Numbered from the stretch's first letter, positions 1 to 6,757 are shown. The stretch: 7,018 nucleotides of DNA from Mailhella sp. (GCA_020024815.1 JAHHTE010000107.1:1-7018), one strand, 5' to 3'. Notes: generated by a model not told the origin, from the letters alone. Numbers and translations: made by a program.

Positions 1-1
1 T

Positions 2-202
2 GGAAATATAGAGCAACGTTTTTATGATAGTTTAAAATATTTACAAGAAAAATATAAAAATGCAAAGCAAAGTTATTCTAATGGGTTGGTTTTAGAAGAA
101 ATAGGGAAAAAATTATCACTGCCTATTAAACGTGATGTTAATGGATTAAGAAATTCTCTAAAAAGAAGATTATATTATATTCAAAAATTATGGAAAAAAT
201 AA
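2..202 (+). CDS. 3' end of an unidentified protein gene (partial)
   Basis: An open frame enters from the left edge and ends at TAA 200-202, leaving 66 codons with no visible start. The tail is lysine- and arginine-rich and looks helical. It contains LEEIGKKLSLP followed by a basic helix (LRNSLKRRLYY) and ends KLWKK. The LEEIGKKLSL stretch loosely resembles the first helix of helix-turn-helix domains, such as sigma region 4, so a DNA-binding C-terminus is possible, but this is only an impression. The coding reading is supported by the absence of stops, by codon use like that of the neighbouring genes, and by a hairpin module starting 19 bases after the stop. I do not recognise the family. Confidence 0.6.
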   Translation, partial: GNIEQRFYDSLKYLQEKYKNAKQSYSNGLVLEEIGKKLSLPIKRDVNGLRNSLKRRLYYIQKLWKK

Positions 203-220
203 TTTATTTTTTTATTTTTT

Positions 221-310
221 GAGAGGAGAACTTTTGAAAAAGTTCCCCTCTCAAACTCGCCCCTCAAAACTTTTTAATTCAAAAGCTTTTTTGCATGCAA
301 AAGAGCTTTT
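221..310 (+). repeat. Copy A of a two-hairpin 3'-end module
   Basis: The first hairpin has arms 221-235 and 238-252, 15 pairs with a single A-C mismatch, G-rich on the left and C-rich on the right. A linker at 253-280 contains CCCCTCAAAACTTTTTAA. The second hairpin, 281-310, is the terminator listed separately. Related modules occur in this window at 399-491 (reverse), 6666-6757 (forward) and 6936-7018 (reverse). It starts 19 bases after the stop codon of the upstream partial gene and points the same way as that gene. Confidence 0.8.
281..310 (+). terminator. Intrinsic terminator of the upstream partial gene
   Basis: Fifteen nucleotides on each side (281-295 and 296-310) pair completely, with one G-T wobble. 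The centre is TGCATGCA, so the real loop is about four bases. The right arm ends in TTTT and AT-rich sequence follows. The near-symmetry means it could also stop transcription coming from the opposite direction. Confidence 0.75.
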
Positions 311-398
311 ATTATTTAATTTTTTTTATATGTAATTAAAAATAGACCTTATTTAATAATATCATATAACTCTTATTGTTGATTTGTAGTTGAAAAAT
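311..398. other. AT-rich spacer between two convergent terminators
   Basis: This is the middle of the 309-base gene-free stretch 203-511. Apart from the facing modules A and B on either side I see no open frame of note, no ribosome-binding site with a start, and no further paired structure. It looks like plain AT-rich filler between the 3' ends of convergent genes. Confidence 0.6.
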
Positions 399-428
399 AA
401 AAATCCTTTTGTATACAAAAGGATTTTT
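399..428 (-). terminator. Intrinsic terminator of the alanine racemase gene
   Basis: A perfect 30-base palindrome (arms 399-413 and 414-428) with TCCTTTTGTATACAAAAGGA at its core. Read on the - strand it is followed by ATTTTTC, a usable U-tract. Read on the + strand it ends in TTTTT, so it is probably bidirectional. It lies about 85 bases past the racemase stop codon. Confidence 0.8.
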
Positions 429-491
429 GTATTAAAAATTTTTGAAAGGGGGTTTTAGGGGGAGGATTTTTTATAAAAAGTCCTTCCCCTA
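399..491 (-). repeat. Copy B of the two-hairpin 3'-end module (reverse)
   Basis: On the - strand the order is the same as in copy A. First comes a large hairpin (456-491, an 18-pair palindrome with two G-T wobbles and CCCC/GGGG at its base). A linker containing TCAAAAATTTTTAAT follows, matching the conserved linker with one change, and then the terminator at 399-428. It follows the - strand racemase gene by about 20 bases. The sequence has diverged clearly from copies A and D, but the architecture is intact. Confidence 0.7.
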
Positions 492-511
492 AAAAAATTT
501 GAAAATGAAAA

Positions 512-1615
512 TTAAAATCCTAAAGAAGTTGTTACTTCATGGGGAATAGTATTCCACCAATGGGCAAGCATTTCAACTGTAATTGGATTTGATTTTCCAC
601 CAATAATATAAACTTCATCACCAACTTGGATATTTTTTCCATCATAAATATCTGTTATGTCAATGGCAGTCATTTGCATTGTAATATAACCAAGTACAGG
701 GCAGTGATGACCCAATAAATTCATGTGAGGGACAAAATCACTATCTTGGCTATATACACGATTTGAACGCCGATAACCATTTGCATAACCAATAGCTACC
801 CAAGCTGCAATGGTATCACGTTCTGCAATAAAACTTTGCATATAGCTAAGACTATCTCCGCGTTTAAGATGATTGATACTTAAAATTGGTGCAGTTACAG
901 AATGAACAGGTCTTAGATGGGGTGTTAGATTTTCTTTTTCTGTTCCATAAAGAGGATTTCCACCATATAAAATTTTACCTGCTCTTGCAATATCACCAAT
1001 ATTATCTGGGTATGCAATAAGGGCTGCAGAATTTGCAAGACTTGTTTTTATATCTGGAAATGCATCTTTGAGCATTTGAATTGCATTATTTAATTGTTCT
1101 GTTTGTTTTTGCATAAAACCATTTTCACTTATGACATCAGCACTTGCATAATGTGAAAGGACATAATGGGGAGTAATTTTAGTTCTTTTAAATTCATTAA
1201 TAACCGTAGCTATTTCATTTGTTTTAAAACCCAATCTTCCCATTCCTGAATTGAGTTTTATAGCAATATTATCGGAGTATTTAAGGGATTTATCTAGTGA
1301 TTCTTGGTTATGAGCTAAACAAACAATATTTTTTTCTTGTGCATTTTTGTATTCATCATCATGTATAGCACCAAGTAATGGAAGAATTTCTTTTGTAATT
1401 CCAGCTTCTCTTAAAGCTAAAGCCTCATTTATTGTTCCTGATGCAAAATATTCAGCACCTTCTTTTTGTAAAACAGTAGCAACGGCGTTAGCTCCAAGAG
1501 CATAGGCATTGCTTTTTACAACAGGCATAATATTTCCATGAATATTTTTTATTTGTCGAAAATTATAAATAAGTGCGTCAAAATCAATGTGGACACGACA
1601 AAAAGTATTTTCCAT
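512..1615 (-). CDS. alr: Alanine racemase, PLP-dependent
   Basis: The 367-residue protein has the usual length and order of the family: an N-terminal TIM barrel and a C-terminal beta domain. It interconverts L- and D-alanine in the cytoplasm and so supplies D-alanine for peptidoglycan. Visible residues are the PLP lysine K34 in VVKSNAYALG, K120 and R127 in KLNSGMGRLG, SLANSAAL at 192-199, R211 in the RAGKILYG phosphate-site region, and the catalytic tyrosine Y277 in IGYANGY. The usual GR-V-C-M-D-Q stretch near the end reads GYITMQM here (309-315), with the methionine kept. An ATG start follows a GAAGG ribosome-binding site. The gene stands alone: it is divergent from lptD and closed by its own terminator. 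A broader-specificity amino-acid racemase is a less likely alternative. Confidence 0.93.
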   Translation of the reverse strand: MENTFCRVHIDFDALIYNFRQIKNIHGNIMPVVKSNAYALGANAVATVLQKEGAEYFASGTINEALALREAGITKEILPLLGAIHDDEYKNAQEKNIVCLAHNQESLDKSLKYSDNIAIKLNSGMGRLGFKTNEIATVINEFKRTKITPHYVLSHYASADVISENGFMQKQTEQLNNAIQMLKDAFPDIKTSLANSAALIAYPDNIGDIARAGKILYGGNPLYGTEKENLTPHLRPVHSVTAPILSINHLKRGDSLSYMQSFIAERDTIAAWVAIGYANGYRRSNRVYSQDSDFVPHMNLLGHHCPVLGYITMQMTAIDITDIYDGKNIQVGDEVYIIGGKSNPITVEMLAHWWNTIPHEVTTSLGF

Positions 1616-1621
1616 AACTTG

Positions 1622-1626
1622 CCTTC
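1622..1626 (-). promoter_or_regulatory. Ribosome-binding site of the alanine racemase gene
   Basis: On the - strand GAAGG lies six bases before the ATG at 1615. It supports this start over the next in-frame methionine at residue 30. Confidence 0.65.
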
Positions 1627-1642
1627 AATTTAAACTTAAATT

Positions 1643-1670
1643 ATTTTATCTATATTAAAAAATAATGCAA
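1643..1670 (-). promoter_or_regulatory. Possible sigma-70-type promoter for the alanine racemase gene
   Basis: On the - strand TTGCAT (1665-1670) and TAAAAT (1643-1648) are separated by 16 bases. The -10 matches TATAAT at five of six positions; the -35 is weak. The region is very AT-rich, so a chance match is likely enough that this is only a candidate. Confidence 0.35.
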
Positions 1671-1746
1671 GATAGATTTTTATTTAATAAAATCAAATAG
1701 TTATATTATTTTTGGTAAAAATAAAATTTTTGAAAATAAATTCTTT

Positions 1747-1761
1747 CTTCTTGTCAAGAAG
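1747..1761. promoter_or_regulatory. 15-bp perfect palindrome upstream of lptD, candidate operator
   Basis: CTTCTTGTCAAGAAG has 7-bp arms around one central base and ends 30 bases before the GTG start of lptD. It contains TTGTCA (1751-1756), five of six matches to a -35 box, although no good -10 follows at 16-18 bases. It is richer in G and C than its surroundings. A repressor or activator site overlapping a promoter is plausible; the cognate factor is unknown. Confidence 0.4.
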
Positions 1762-1791
1762 TATGCTAAAAAATTAAAGATTTTTTTCTAT

Positions 1792-4155
1792 GTGAGAATA
1801 TTAATGCATAAACTTTTTTTAGGTTTGTTTTCAATAATTATTTTTTCTTGTGTAATAGTTAATTCTAGTTTTGCTAACGAGTTGCCAAAATCAATTGGTA
1901 GTGATGGTTCTCTTATTACAGATGATGATTTACCATGGAAAATTTATGCAGATAAACTTGTAAGCATAAATGATGGTGTCATAATTGAAGGACGTGGTAA
2001 TGTTTTATTAACACGTGGTGATGATTATTTAAAAGCTGATTTTGCAAGACTTTATACAAATACACAGTGGATTTTATTGCAAGGAAATGTTTATGCAAAA
2101 CTTGGTGAAGATGAAGTAGAAGCAAAAGAAGCTGAATTTGATTTAACAAATAGTACAGGTTGGTTATATGATGCTAAATTATTTTTGGCAGGACCACACA
2201 TGTATTTTAAAAGTGAAGAAATTGTAAAAACTGGTGAAGCAAAATATAGTTTAGTAAAAGCTAGTGCCACAACTTGTGATGGAAGTGTTCCATTATGGAA
2301 AATAGAGGCAAAAAAAGCTGATTTAGAAGTTGATAGCTATGCTCATTTTTCTGATGTAATGTTTAATATAAAAAATGTTCCTGCATTTTATACTCCTTAT
2401 GTTGTAGCTCCAACAAAAACAACAAGACAAAGTGGGTTATTATTACCAGATTATGGGGTAAGCTCTAAACAAGGGGCTTTTTATACGCAACCTTATTATC
2501 ATGTTATAGATCAAAGTCGCGATATTACAATTTATGGTACGGTTATGACAGATAGAGGCTTTATGCCTTCTGTTGAATACCGAGCTCATACAAAAGAAGA
2601 TGAAAAATTATGGGCAATGGTCGATATTTTTTATGATAAAGATAAAATAAGAGATGAAAATCAAGATGATGTAGATGGTTCTGATGGTAATATGAGAACA
2701 AATACTTTTCGGTTTTGGGCTAGAGCAATGGGAAATGGGGATATTTTAGACTCAGACTGGAAGTATAAGTATAATTTGGATTTTGTTTCTGATCAAAACT
2801 TTATTCGTGAATTTAAAAATAGAATGACAGGTTTTGATAACACAAGAACAGCAAGTTATAGTATGTTTGGTCGTGATTTTGCTGAAGCTGATCAAAATCG
2901 TATAACACAAGGTTATATATATAATGATTTTGATAAATTTTATGTTACAGCTGGAGTAAAATATACCCAGGATCCTCGTTTTGGACATGGCAATAAAAAG
3001 CGTTCTGAAGATACAACAGTTCAACATTTACCAGAAATAGCTTTATATTGGTATCGTGATGATATTGTTGATGAATTTCCTTTAGAGTGGAATATGTATT
3101 CAGGTGCTGGGTATTTTTATAGGAGATCAGGAACTAAAGGTGCTAGGTTAGAAACTGTTCCAGAATTGACTATTCCTTTAAATGTTTTCTTTTTACGTGG
3201 AGAATTAACAGGTAGTGGGAGAGGAACTGTATATACTGGAATTTCAGAGCAATATAGTTCTATTTTAAGTGATAGCACTAATCGTGAGCAACAAAATGGT
3301 AAATATCGTTTTATTCCAAGTTTTGGAGCAAAATTATATACAAGTATAGATCGTGTTTGGAAATATAATGAAAATTTATTAACAGCGTATAATGATTTAG
3401 GAAAAAAAGAAATTGTTGCATTACGACATTCTATCCATCCTCGTATTATGTATCAATGGACAGATGAAAAAAATCAAGAAGATAATCCTTTTTTTACTGT
3501 TGATGATAGAATTCAAAACCAAAATAATTTAACGTTATGTTTAGATAATTTATGGTCATCAAAAACTGCATCTATTGTTAAGCAAAAAGATGGTATAAAA
3601 AAAGTATACTCCTATCTTGATATGATTAGTCTTAAAGTAAGCTCTGGTTATGATTTTCGTGAAGCAGATAGAAAAAAACATGTAAATGAATTTGAAAATA
3701 GGCCATGGCATGATTTAAGATCAAGATTAACAATACGTCCATTAGATTGGTTAGATTTTTATGGGGATAGTTTCTATTCTTTTTATGATGGAAAATTTAA
3801 CCGTTTTGATATAGGTGTAACTTTTTATCATAAGAAATATGGTTCATTTTCAACAAGTTATAGTGAACGTGAACCCAATTATGATTATCGCCGCTTTGTA
3901 AATTATGATAATATTAATGACATTATTTTAACAGAAAAAGTTAATGTTATTACTAATACAATAAGATTAAATGTAAATCCACAATATTATCTTTATTTAT
4001 TAGAAAGAACAAATTTAGATAATGGTGAAACCTATGAGCGTGTAGTTGGAGTTGGCTATAATCATCAATGTGTTAAAATTTATGGTGAATATACAAAAGA
4101 TCCTATTGAAGAACGTTTAGGGCTTAACGTAGAGTTGCTTGGTGTAGGTTTTTAA
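1792..4155 (+). CDS. lptD: LPS-assembly outer-membrane protein LptD
   Basis: LptD is the beta-barrel that, with the LptE lipoprotein, inserts lipopolysaccharide into the outer leaflet. The 787-residue product starts with a signal peptide (hydrophobic about 8-24, probable cut after SSFA at 25-28). A periplasmic OstA/LptA-like beta-jellyroll follows, about 49-160, then the barrel. Diagnostic stretches are P197-x-F-Y-x-P-Y203 and RQSGLLLPDYGVSS (212-225). The chain ends in phenylalanine, as BAM-assembled barrels do. Cysteines outside the signal are C162, C583 and C760. C162 and C760 sit where E. coli C173 and the C-terminal CC pair lie; the E. coli C31 equivalent is missing. GTG 1792 gives MRILMHK; ATG 1804 is in frame, has GAGA six bases upstream, and may be the true start. 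First gene of the cluster. Confidence 0.93.
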   Translation: MRILMHKLFLGLFSIIIFSCVIVNSSFANELPKSIGSDGSLITDDDLPWKIYADKLVSINDGVIIEGRGNVLLTRGDDYLKADFARLYTNTQWILLQGNVYAKLGEDEVEAKEAEFDLTNSTGWLYDAKLFLAGPHMYFKSEEIVKTGEAKYSLVKASATTCDGSVPLWKIEAKKADLEVDSYAHFSDVMFNIKNVPAFYTPYVVAPTKTTRQSGLLLPDYGVSSKQGAFYTQPYYHVIDQSRDITIYGTVMTDRGFMPSVEYRAHTKEDEKLWAMVDIFYDKDKIRDENQDDVDGSDGNMRTNTFRFWARAMGNGDILDSDWKYKYNLDFVSDQNFIREFKNRMTGFDNTRTASYSMFGRDFAEADQNRITQGYIYNDFDKFYVTAGVKYTQDPRFGHGNKKRSEDTTVQHLPEIALYWYRDDIVDEFPLEWNMYSGAGYFYRRSGTKGARLETVPELTIPLNVFFLRGELTGSGRGTVYTGISEQYSSILSDSTNREQQNGKYRFIPSFGAKLYTSIDRVWKYNENLLTAYNDLGKKEIVALRHSIHPRIMYQWTDEKNQEDNPFFTVDDRIQNQNNLTLCLDNLWSSKTASIVKQKDGIKKVYSYLDMISLKVSSGYDFREADRKKHVNEFENRPWHDLRSRLTIRPLDWLDFYGDSFYSFYDGKFNRFDIGVTFYHKKYGSFSTSYSEREPNYDYRRFVNYDNINDIILTEKVNVITNTIRLNVNPQYYLYLLERTNLDNGETYERVVGVGYNHQCVKIYGEYTKDPIEERLGLNVELLGVGF

Positions 4156-4157
4156 AA

Positions 4158-5678
4158 ATGATAACACGATTAAATTGTGGTGCATTGCAAGGTATAAATG
4201 CTTTTAAAGTCGAACTTGAGATTGATTATACTCGAGCAGGTATGCCTGCTTTTGTTATGGTTGGTTTAGCTGAAGGGGCAGTACGAGAAGCAAAAGAACG
4301 TGTTTTTACTGCAATTAGAGCGTGTGCATACAAAATTTTACCAGCAAAAGTTACTGTTAATTTAGCCCCAGCAGATAAAAAAAAAGCTGGAACTGCTTAT
4401 GATTTACCACTTGCTATTGGTTTATTAACTGCATCAGAATTAATACAACCAATAAAAGATTTACATAAAATTTTTTTTGCAGCAGAACTTTCATTAAGTG
4501 GAGAACTTCGTCCTGTATCTGGAATATTACCTTTAGCTTTGTTAGCTAGAAAATTAGGTATGGAAGCTATGATAGTTGCCCCTGAAAATGCACAAGAAGC
4601 AGCTATTGTTGAAGGTTTAAATATATATGGATTAGAACAATTATCAGATGTTATAGATTTTGTAACAGAACATAATATTTTTGAACCAGTATATTATGAA
4701 CATAAACAAGAATGGCAAGCTTATTCTATGGATTTTGCAGAAGTTAAAGGTCAAGAGGAAGCAAAAGTCGCCATAGAAATAGCAGCAGCAGGTGGACATA
4801 ATTTGCTCTTTATTGGTGCTCCTGGAAGTGGCAAAACTATGCTTGCAAAACGTATTCCCACAATTTTACCTCCTTTAACTTTTGAAGAAGCATTAGAAGT
4901 AACAACAATTTATAGTGTTTCTGATAAATTACAAACTAAAGGATTAATGACAACACGTCCTTTTCGTTCCCCTCATCATACTGTTTCAGAAATAGCATTG
5001 ATAGGTGGAGGAAGTTATCCAAAGCCAGGTGAAGTAAGTTTGGCACATCGTGGTGTATTATTTTTAGATGAATTACCAGAATTTTCTCGATCTACATTAG
5101 AAGTTTTGCGACAACCGCTTGAAGATGGAAATGTTACTATTTCACGCTCTGCACAAACATTAACATATCCAGCCTCTTGTATGCTTATTGCAGCAATGAA
5201 CCCTTGTCCTTGTGGGTATTATGGAGATAAAAAACATGCGTGTACTTGTACACAACAACAATTAGCAAGGTATAAAGCAAAATTATCAGGTCCATTACTT
5301 GATAGAATAGATTTACATATTGAAGTTCCTGCCGTTGCGTATGAAGATTTTTACACAGAATTTAAAGGGCGTGATTCAAAATCTATGCGTGAACGTGTGG
5401 AACAAGCAAGAAAAATCCAAGAGCAACGCTATAAAGGTACAAATTGTCATATAAATGCGGAGCTTAATGGTGCAATGCTTGAAAAATACTGTAAATTAGA
5501 AGAGAAAGAACAAGAATTTTTGACCAAAGCAGCTAATAGATTAGCACTATCAGCAAGAAGTTTTACACGTATTTTACGCGTAGCACGAACTGTTGCAGAT
5601 TTGGAACAAAGTGAAAAAATTACCGTTGCACATTTAGCATTAGCAATATCTTGTCGAGTTCTTGATAGAGCAAAATAA
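4158..5678 (+). CDS. YifB/ComM-family AAA+ ATPase (Mg-chelatase-like)
   Basis: The 506 residues are the full family length with the three usual parts. Residues about 1-165 are the Lon-C-like (ChlI) domain, with MPAFVMVGLAEGAV and VTVNLAPADKKKAGTAYDLP. Next is the AAA+ core with Walker A GAPGSGKT (220-227) and Walker B LFLDE (D304, E305). The C-terminal helical Mg_chelatase_C part follows. Between Walker B and the DRID stretch lies the family's four-cysteine cluster (C350, C352, C362, C364), possibly metal-binding. ComM, the studied homologue, is a hexameric helicase that drives branch migration during natural transformation; many carriers are not known to be competent, so the role here is inferred. 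It starts 2 bp after the lptD stop, with only a weak GTAGGT upstream, suggesting translational coupling. It is not a true magnesium chelatase: no BchD/BchH partner is seen. Confidence 0.93.
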   Translation: MITRLNCGALQGINAFKVELEIDYTRAGMPAFVMVGLAEGAVREAKERVFTAIRACAYKILPAKVTVNLAPADKKKAGTAYDLPLAIGLLTASELIQPIKDLHKIFFAAELSLSGELRPVSGILPLALLARKLGMEAMIVAPENAQEAAIVEGLNIYGLEQLSDVIDFVTEHNIFEPVYYEHKQEWQAYSMDFAEVKGQEEAKVAIEIAAAGGHNLLFIGAPGSGKTMLAKRIPTILPPLTFEEALEVTTIYSVSDKLQTKGLMTTRPFRSPHHTVSEIALIGGGSYPKPGEVSLAHRGVLFLDELPEFSRSTLEVLRQPLEDGNVTISRSAQTLTYPASCMLIAAMNPCPCGYYGDKKHACTCTQQQLARYKAKLSGPLLDRIDLHIEVPAVAYEDFYTEFKGRDSKSMRERVEQARKIQEQRYKGTNCHINAELNGAMLEKYCKLEEKEQEFLTKAANRLALSARSFTRILRVARTVADLEQSEKITVAHLALAISCRVLDRAK

Positions 5679-5682
5679 AGAT

Positions 5683-5688
5683 GGAGGG
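5683..5688 (+). promoter_or_regulatory. Strong ribosome-binding site that sets the VKOR-Trx start
   Basis: GGAGGG lies three bases before ATG 5692. It favours this start over the in-frame TTG at 5662, which would overlap the upstream gene and lacks a comparable site. The ATG at 5681 meets a stop after four codons. Confidence 0.75.
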
Positions 5689-5691
5689 CTT

Positions 5692-6639
5692 ATGAATCCA
5701 CTACGACATAAATTTTTACCTATTTCTTTTTTAGTTAGCTGTTTAGGTTTAATTTTTTCTGCTTATAATATTGTTAGTGTTTTTATCCACGAAGATACTT
5801 GTTTATTTAATAGTTGTAGTATTTTTTCAAATTTTAATTTTATGGGTTTTTCGTTGTGGTGGGTAAGTGCAATCTTTTTTGCTTTAATTCTTATTTTTTC
5901 ACTTTTTGGTTTTGCATTAGCAATTAGATTAATAACAGCATGGGCATTGTTAGCAGATCTTGGCTTACTTTTTGTTATGATAAATACCACAATGTGTGTA
6001 AAATGCATTGGTGCTGGTATACTTTTAGCTTGCTCTTACTATGCAGTGCGTTATGAAAATCGCCGTCCTTGTGATCCATATCCTAAAACTCTTTTATTAA
6101 ATTCTTGGCTTATTTTATTAATTGCTTTACTTGGAGCAGGATATGCTGCTATTCTTGAAGGTTTTCCAATTAAACAAGGTGCAAAAACAACAACAAATAT
6201 TTTCTTTTCCCCTTCTTGTTCTGCTTGTATTCAATTAGTGAAAAAAGAATACAATAATCCTAATATAGCATGGTATCCTGTTGAAGAAGATGAAAATGAT
6301 GTATGGTATATCTTATACATGGATAAGCAATTACAAGCAGGTGATAATCTTTTACAAGCATTAGAAAAAGCAAAAAATGCAAAACCAGAAGAACAATTAA
6401 CAATATTAGATGCTTTTAGTTTTGAATATTTTTCTATGCAATATAAATTATGGAAAAATAGTTCCATTGTAAAACGCCGTACAAACACTATTCCATATAT
6501 TGAGGTCTTTGGAACTTCTAAAGACTTACTAGGTAATGAAAAGCAAAATACTACTATACAAGTACAAGATACAAAAACAGTTGAAAGTTTGCTTGGGACT
6601 GATACGGCATTGTGTGGTGAAAGTATTCCTTGTGAATAA
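5692..6639 (+). CDS. VKOR-family disulfide oxidase fused to a thioredoxin-like domain
   Basis: The 315-residue inner-membrane protein fits the bacterial VKOR-thioredoxin fusion, which does the DsbB and DsbA jobs in one chain: it oxidises periplasmic protein cysteines and passes electrons to quinone. Hydrophobic segments lie at about 9-31, 55-77, 80-98, 102-119 and 134-156, five in all. The first periplasmic loop carries the shuttle pair C37 and C42. The quinone-side active site is CVKC (C102, C105) at the start of segment four. The thioredoxin part starts near 168 with CSAC (C176, C179), and P268 in NTIP is a good cis-proline. Further cysteines are C17, C114, C127, and C308 and C314 at the extreme C-terminus. 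The gene starts 13 bp after the ATPase gene and is closed by module C, so it is the last gene of the cluster. Substrates are not shown by sequence; LptD upstream is a natural candidate. Confidence 0.85.
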   Translation: MNPLRHKFLPISFLVSCLGLIFSAYNIVSVFIHEDTCLFNSCSIFSNFNFMGFSLWWVSAIFFALILIFSLFGFALAIRLITAWALLADLGLLFVMINTTMCVKCIGAGILLACSYYAVRYENRRPCDPYPKTLLLNSWLILLIALLGAGYAAILEGFPIKQGAKTTTNIFFSPSCSACIQLVKKEYNNPNIAWYPVEEDENDVWYILYMDKQLQAGDNLLQALEKAKNAKPEEQLTILDAFSFEYFSMQYKLWKNSSIVKRRTNTIPYIEVFGTSKDLLGNEKQNTTIQVQDTKTVESLLGTDTALCGESIPCE

Positions 6640-6665
6640 AGTGTAAATATTTTTTAATGTGTTTT

Positions 6666-6757
6666 AGGGGAAAACTTTTGAAAAATTTTGTCCCTCTAAC
6701 TTCCTTATAAAACTTTTTAAACTAAAAATCCTTTTATGTTGTAAAAGGATTTTTTTT
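6666..6757 (+). repeat. Copy C of the two-hairpin 3'-end module
   Basis: The first hairpin, arms 6666-6679 and 6682-6695, keeps 12 of 14 pairs (one a G-T wobble) and is the most degenerate of the four. The linker keeps AAAACTTTTTAA. The second hairpin is the terminator listed separately. It starts 26 bases after the VKOR-Trx stop and points the same way. Confidence 0.7.
6724..6757 (+). terminator. Intrinsic terminator of the lptD cluster
   Basis: A perfect 13-bp stem (arms 6724-6736 and 6742-6754) with loop TGTTG is followed by T to position 6757. The stem shares AAAAATCCTTTT and AAAAGGATTTTT with the racemase terminator at 399-428. This is the best classical terminator in the window. Confidence 0.85.

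Noticed and set aside
1834..1851. Possible lipobox (IFSC, cysteine 20) in the LptD signal peptide
   Set aside because: Phenylalanine at -2 is a poor lipobox residue, a normal signal-peptidase I site (SSFA) lies eight residues further on, and LptD is not a lipoprotein.
2752..3027. Long antisense open frame within lptD, and similar ones inside the VKOR-Trx gene (5763-6008, 6231-6488)
   Set aside because: All are opposite strongly supported coding sequence, have odd cysteine- and isoleucine-rich compositions, and are expected by chance in AT-rich genes with this codon use.
4377..4385. A run of nine A in the ATPase gene as a slippage or programmed frameshift site
   Set aside because: It encodes the conserved lysines of the APADKKK region, the frame is intact, and long A runs are common in such an AT-rich genome.
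5662..5691. Upstream TTG start adding ten residues to the VKOR-Trx protein
   Set aside because: It overlaps the ATPase gene, adds a polar stretch before the membrane protein's N-terminus, and lacks the GGAGGG site found before ATG 5692.
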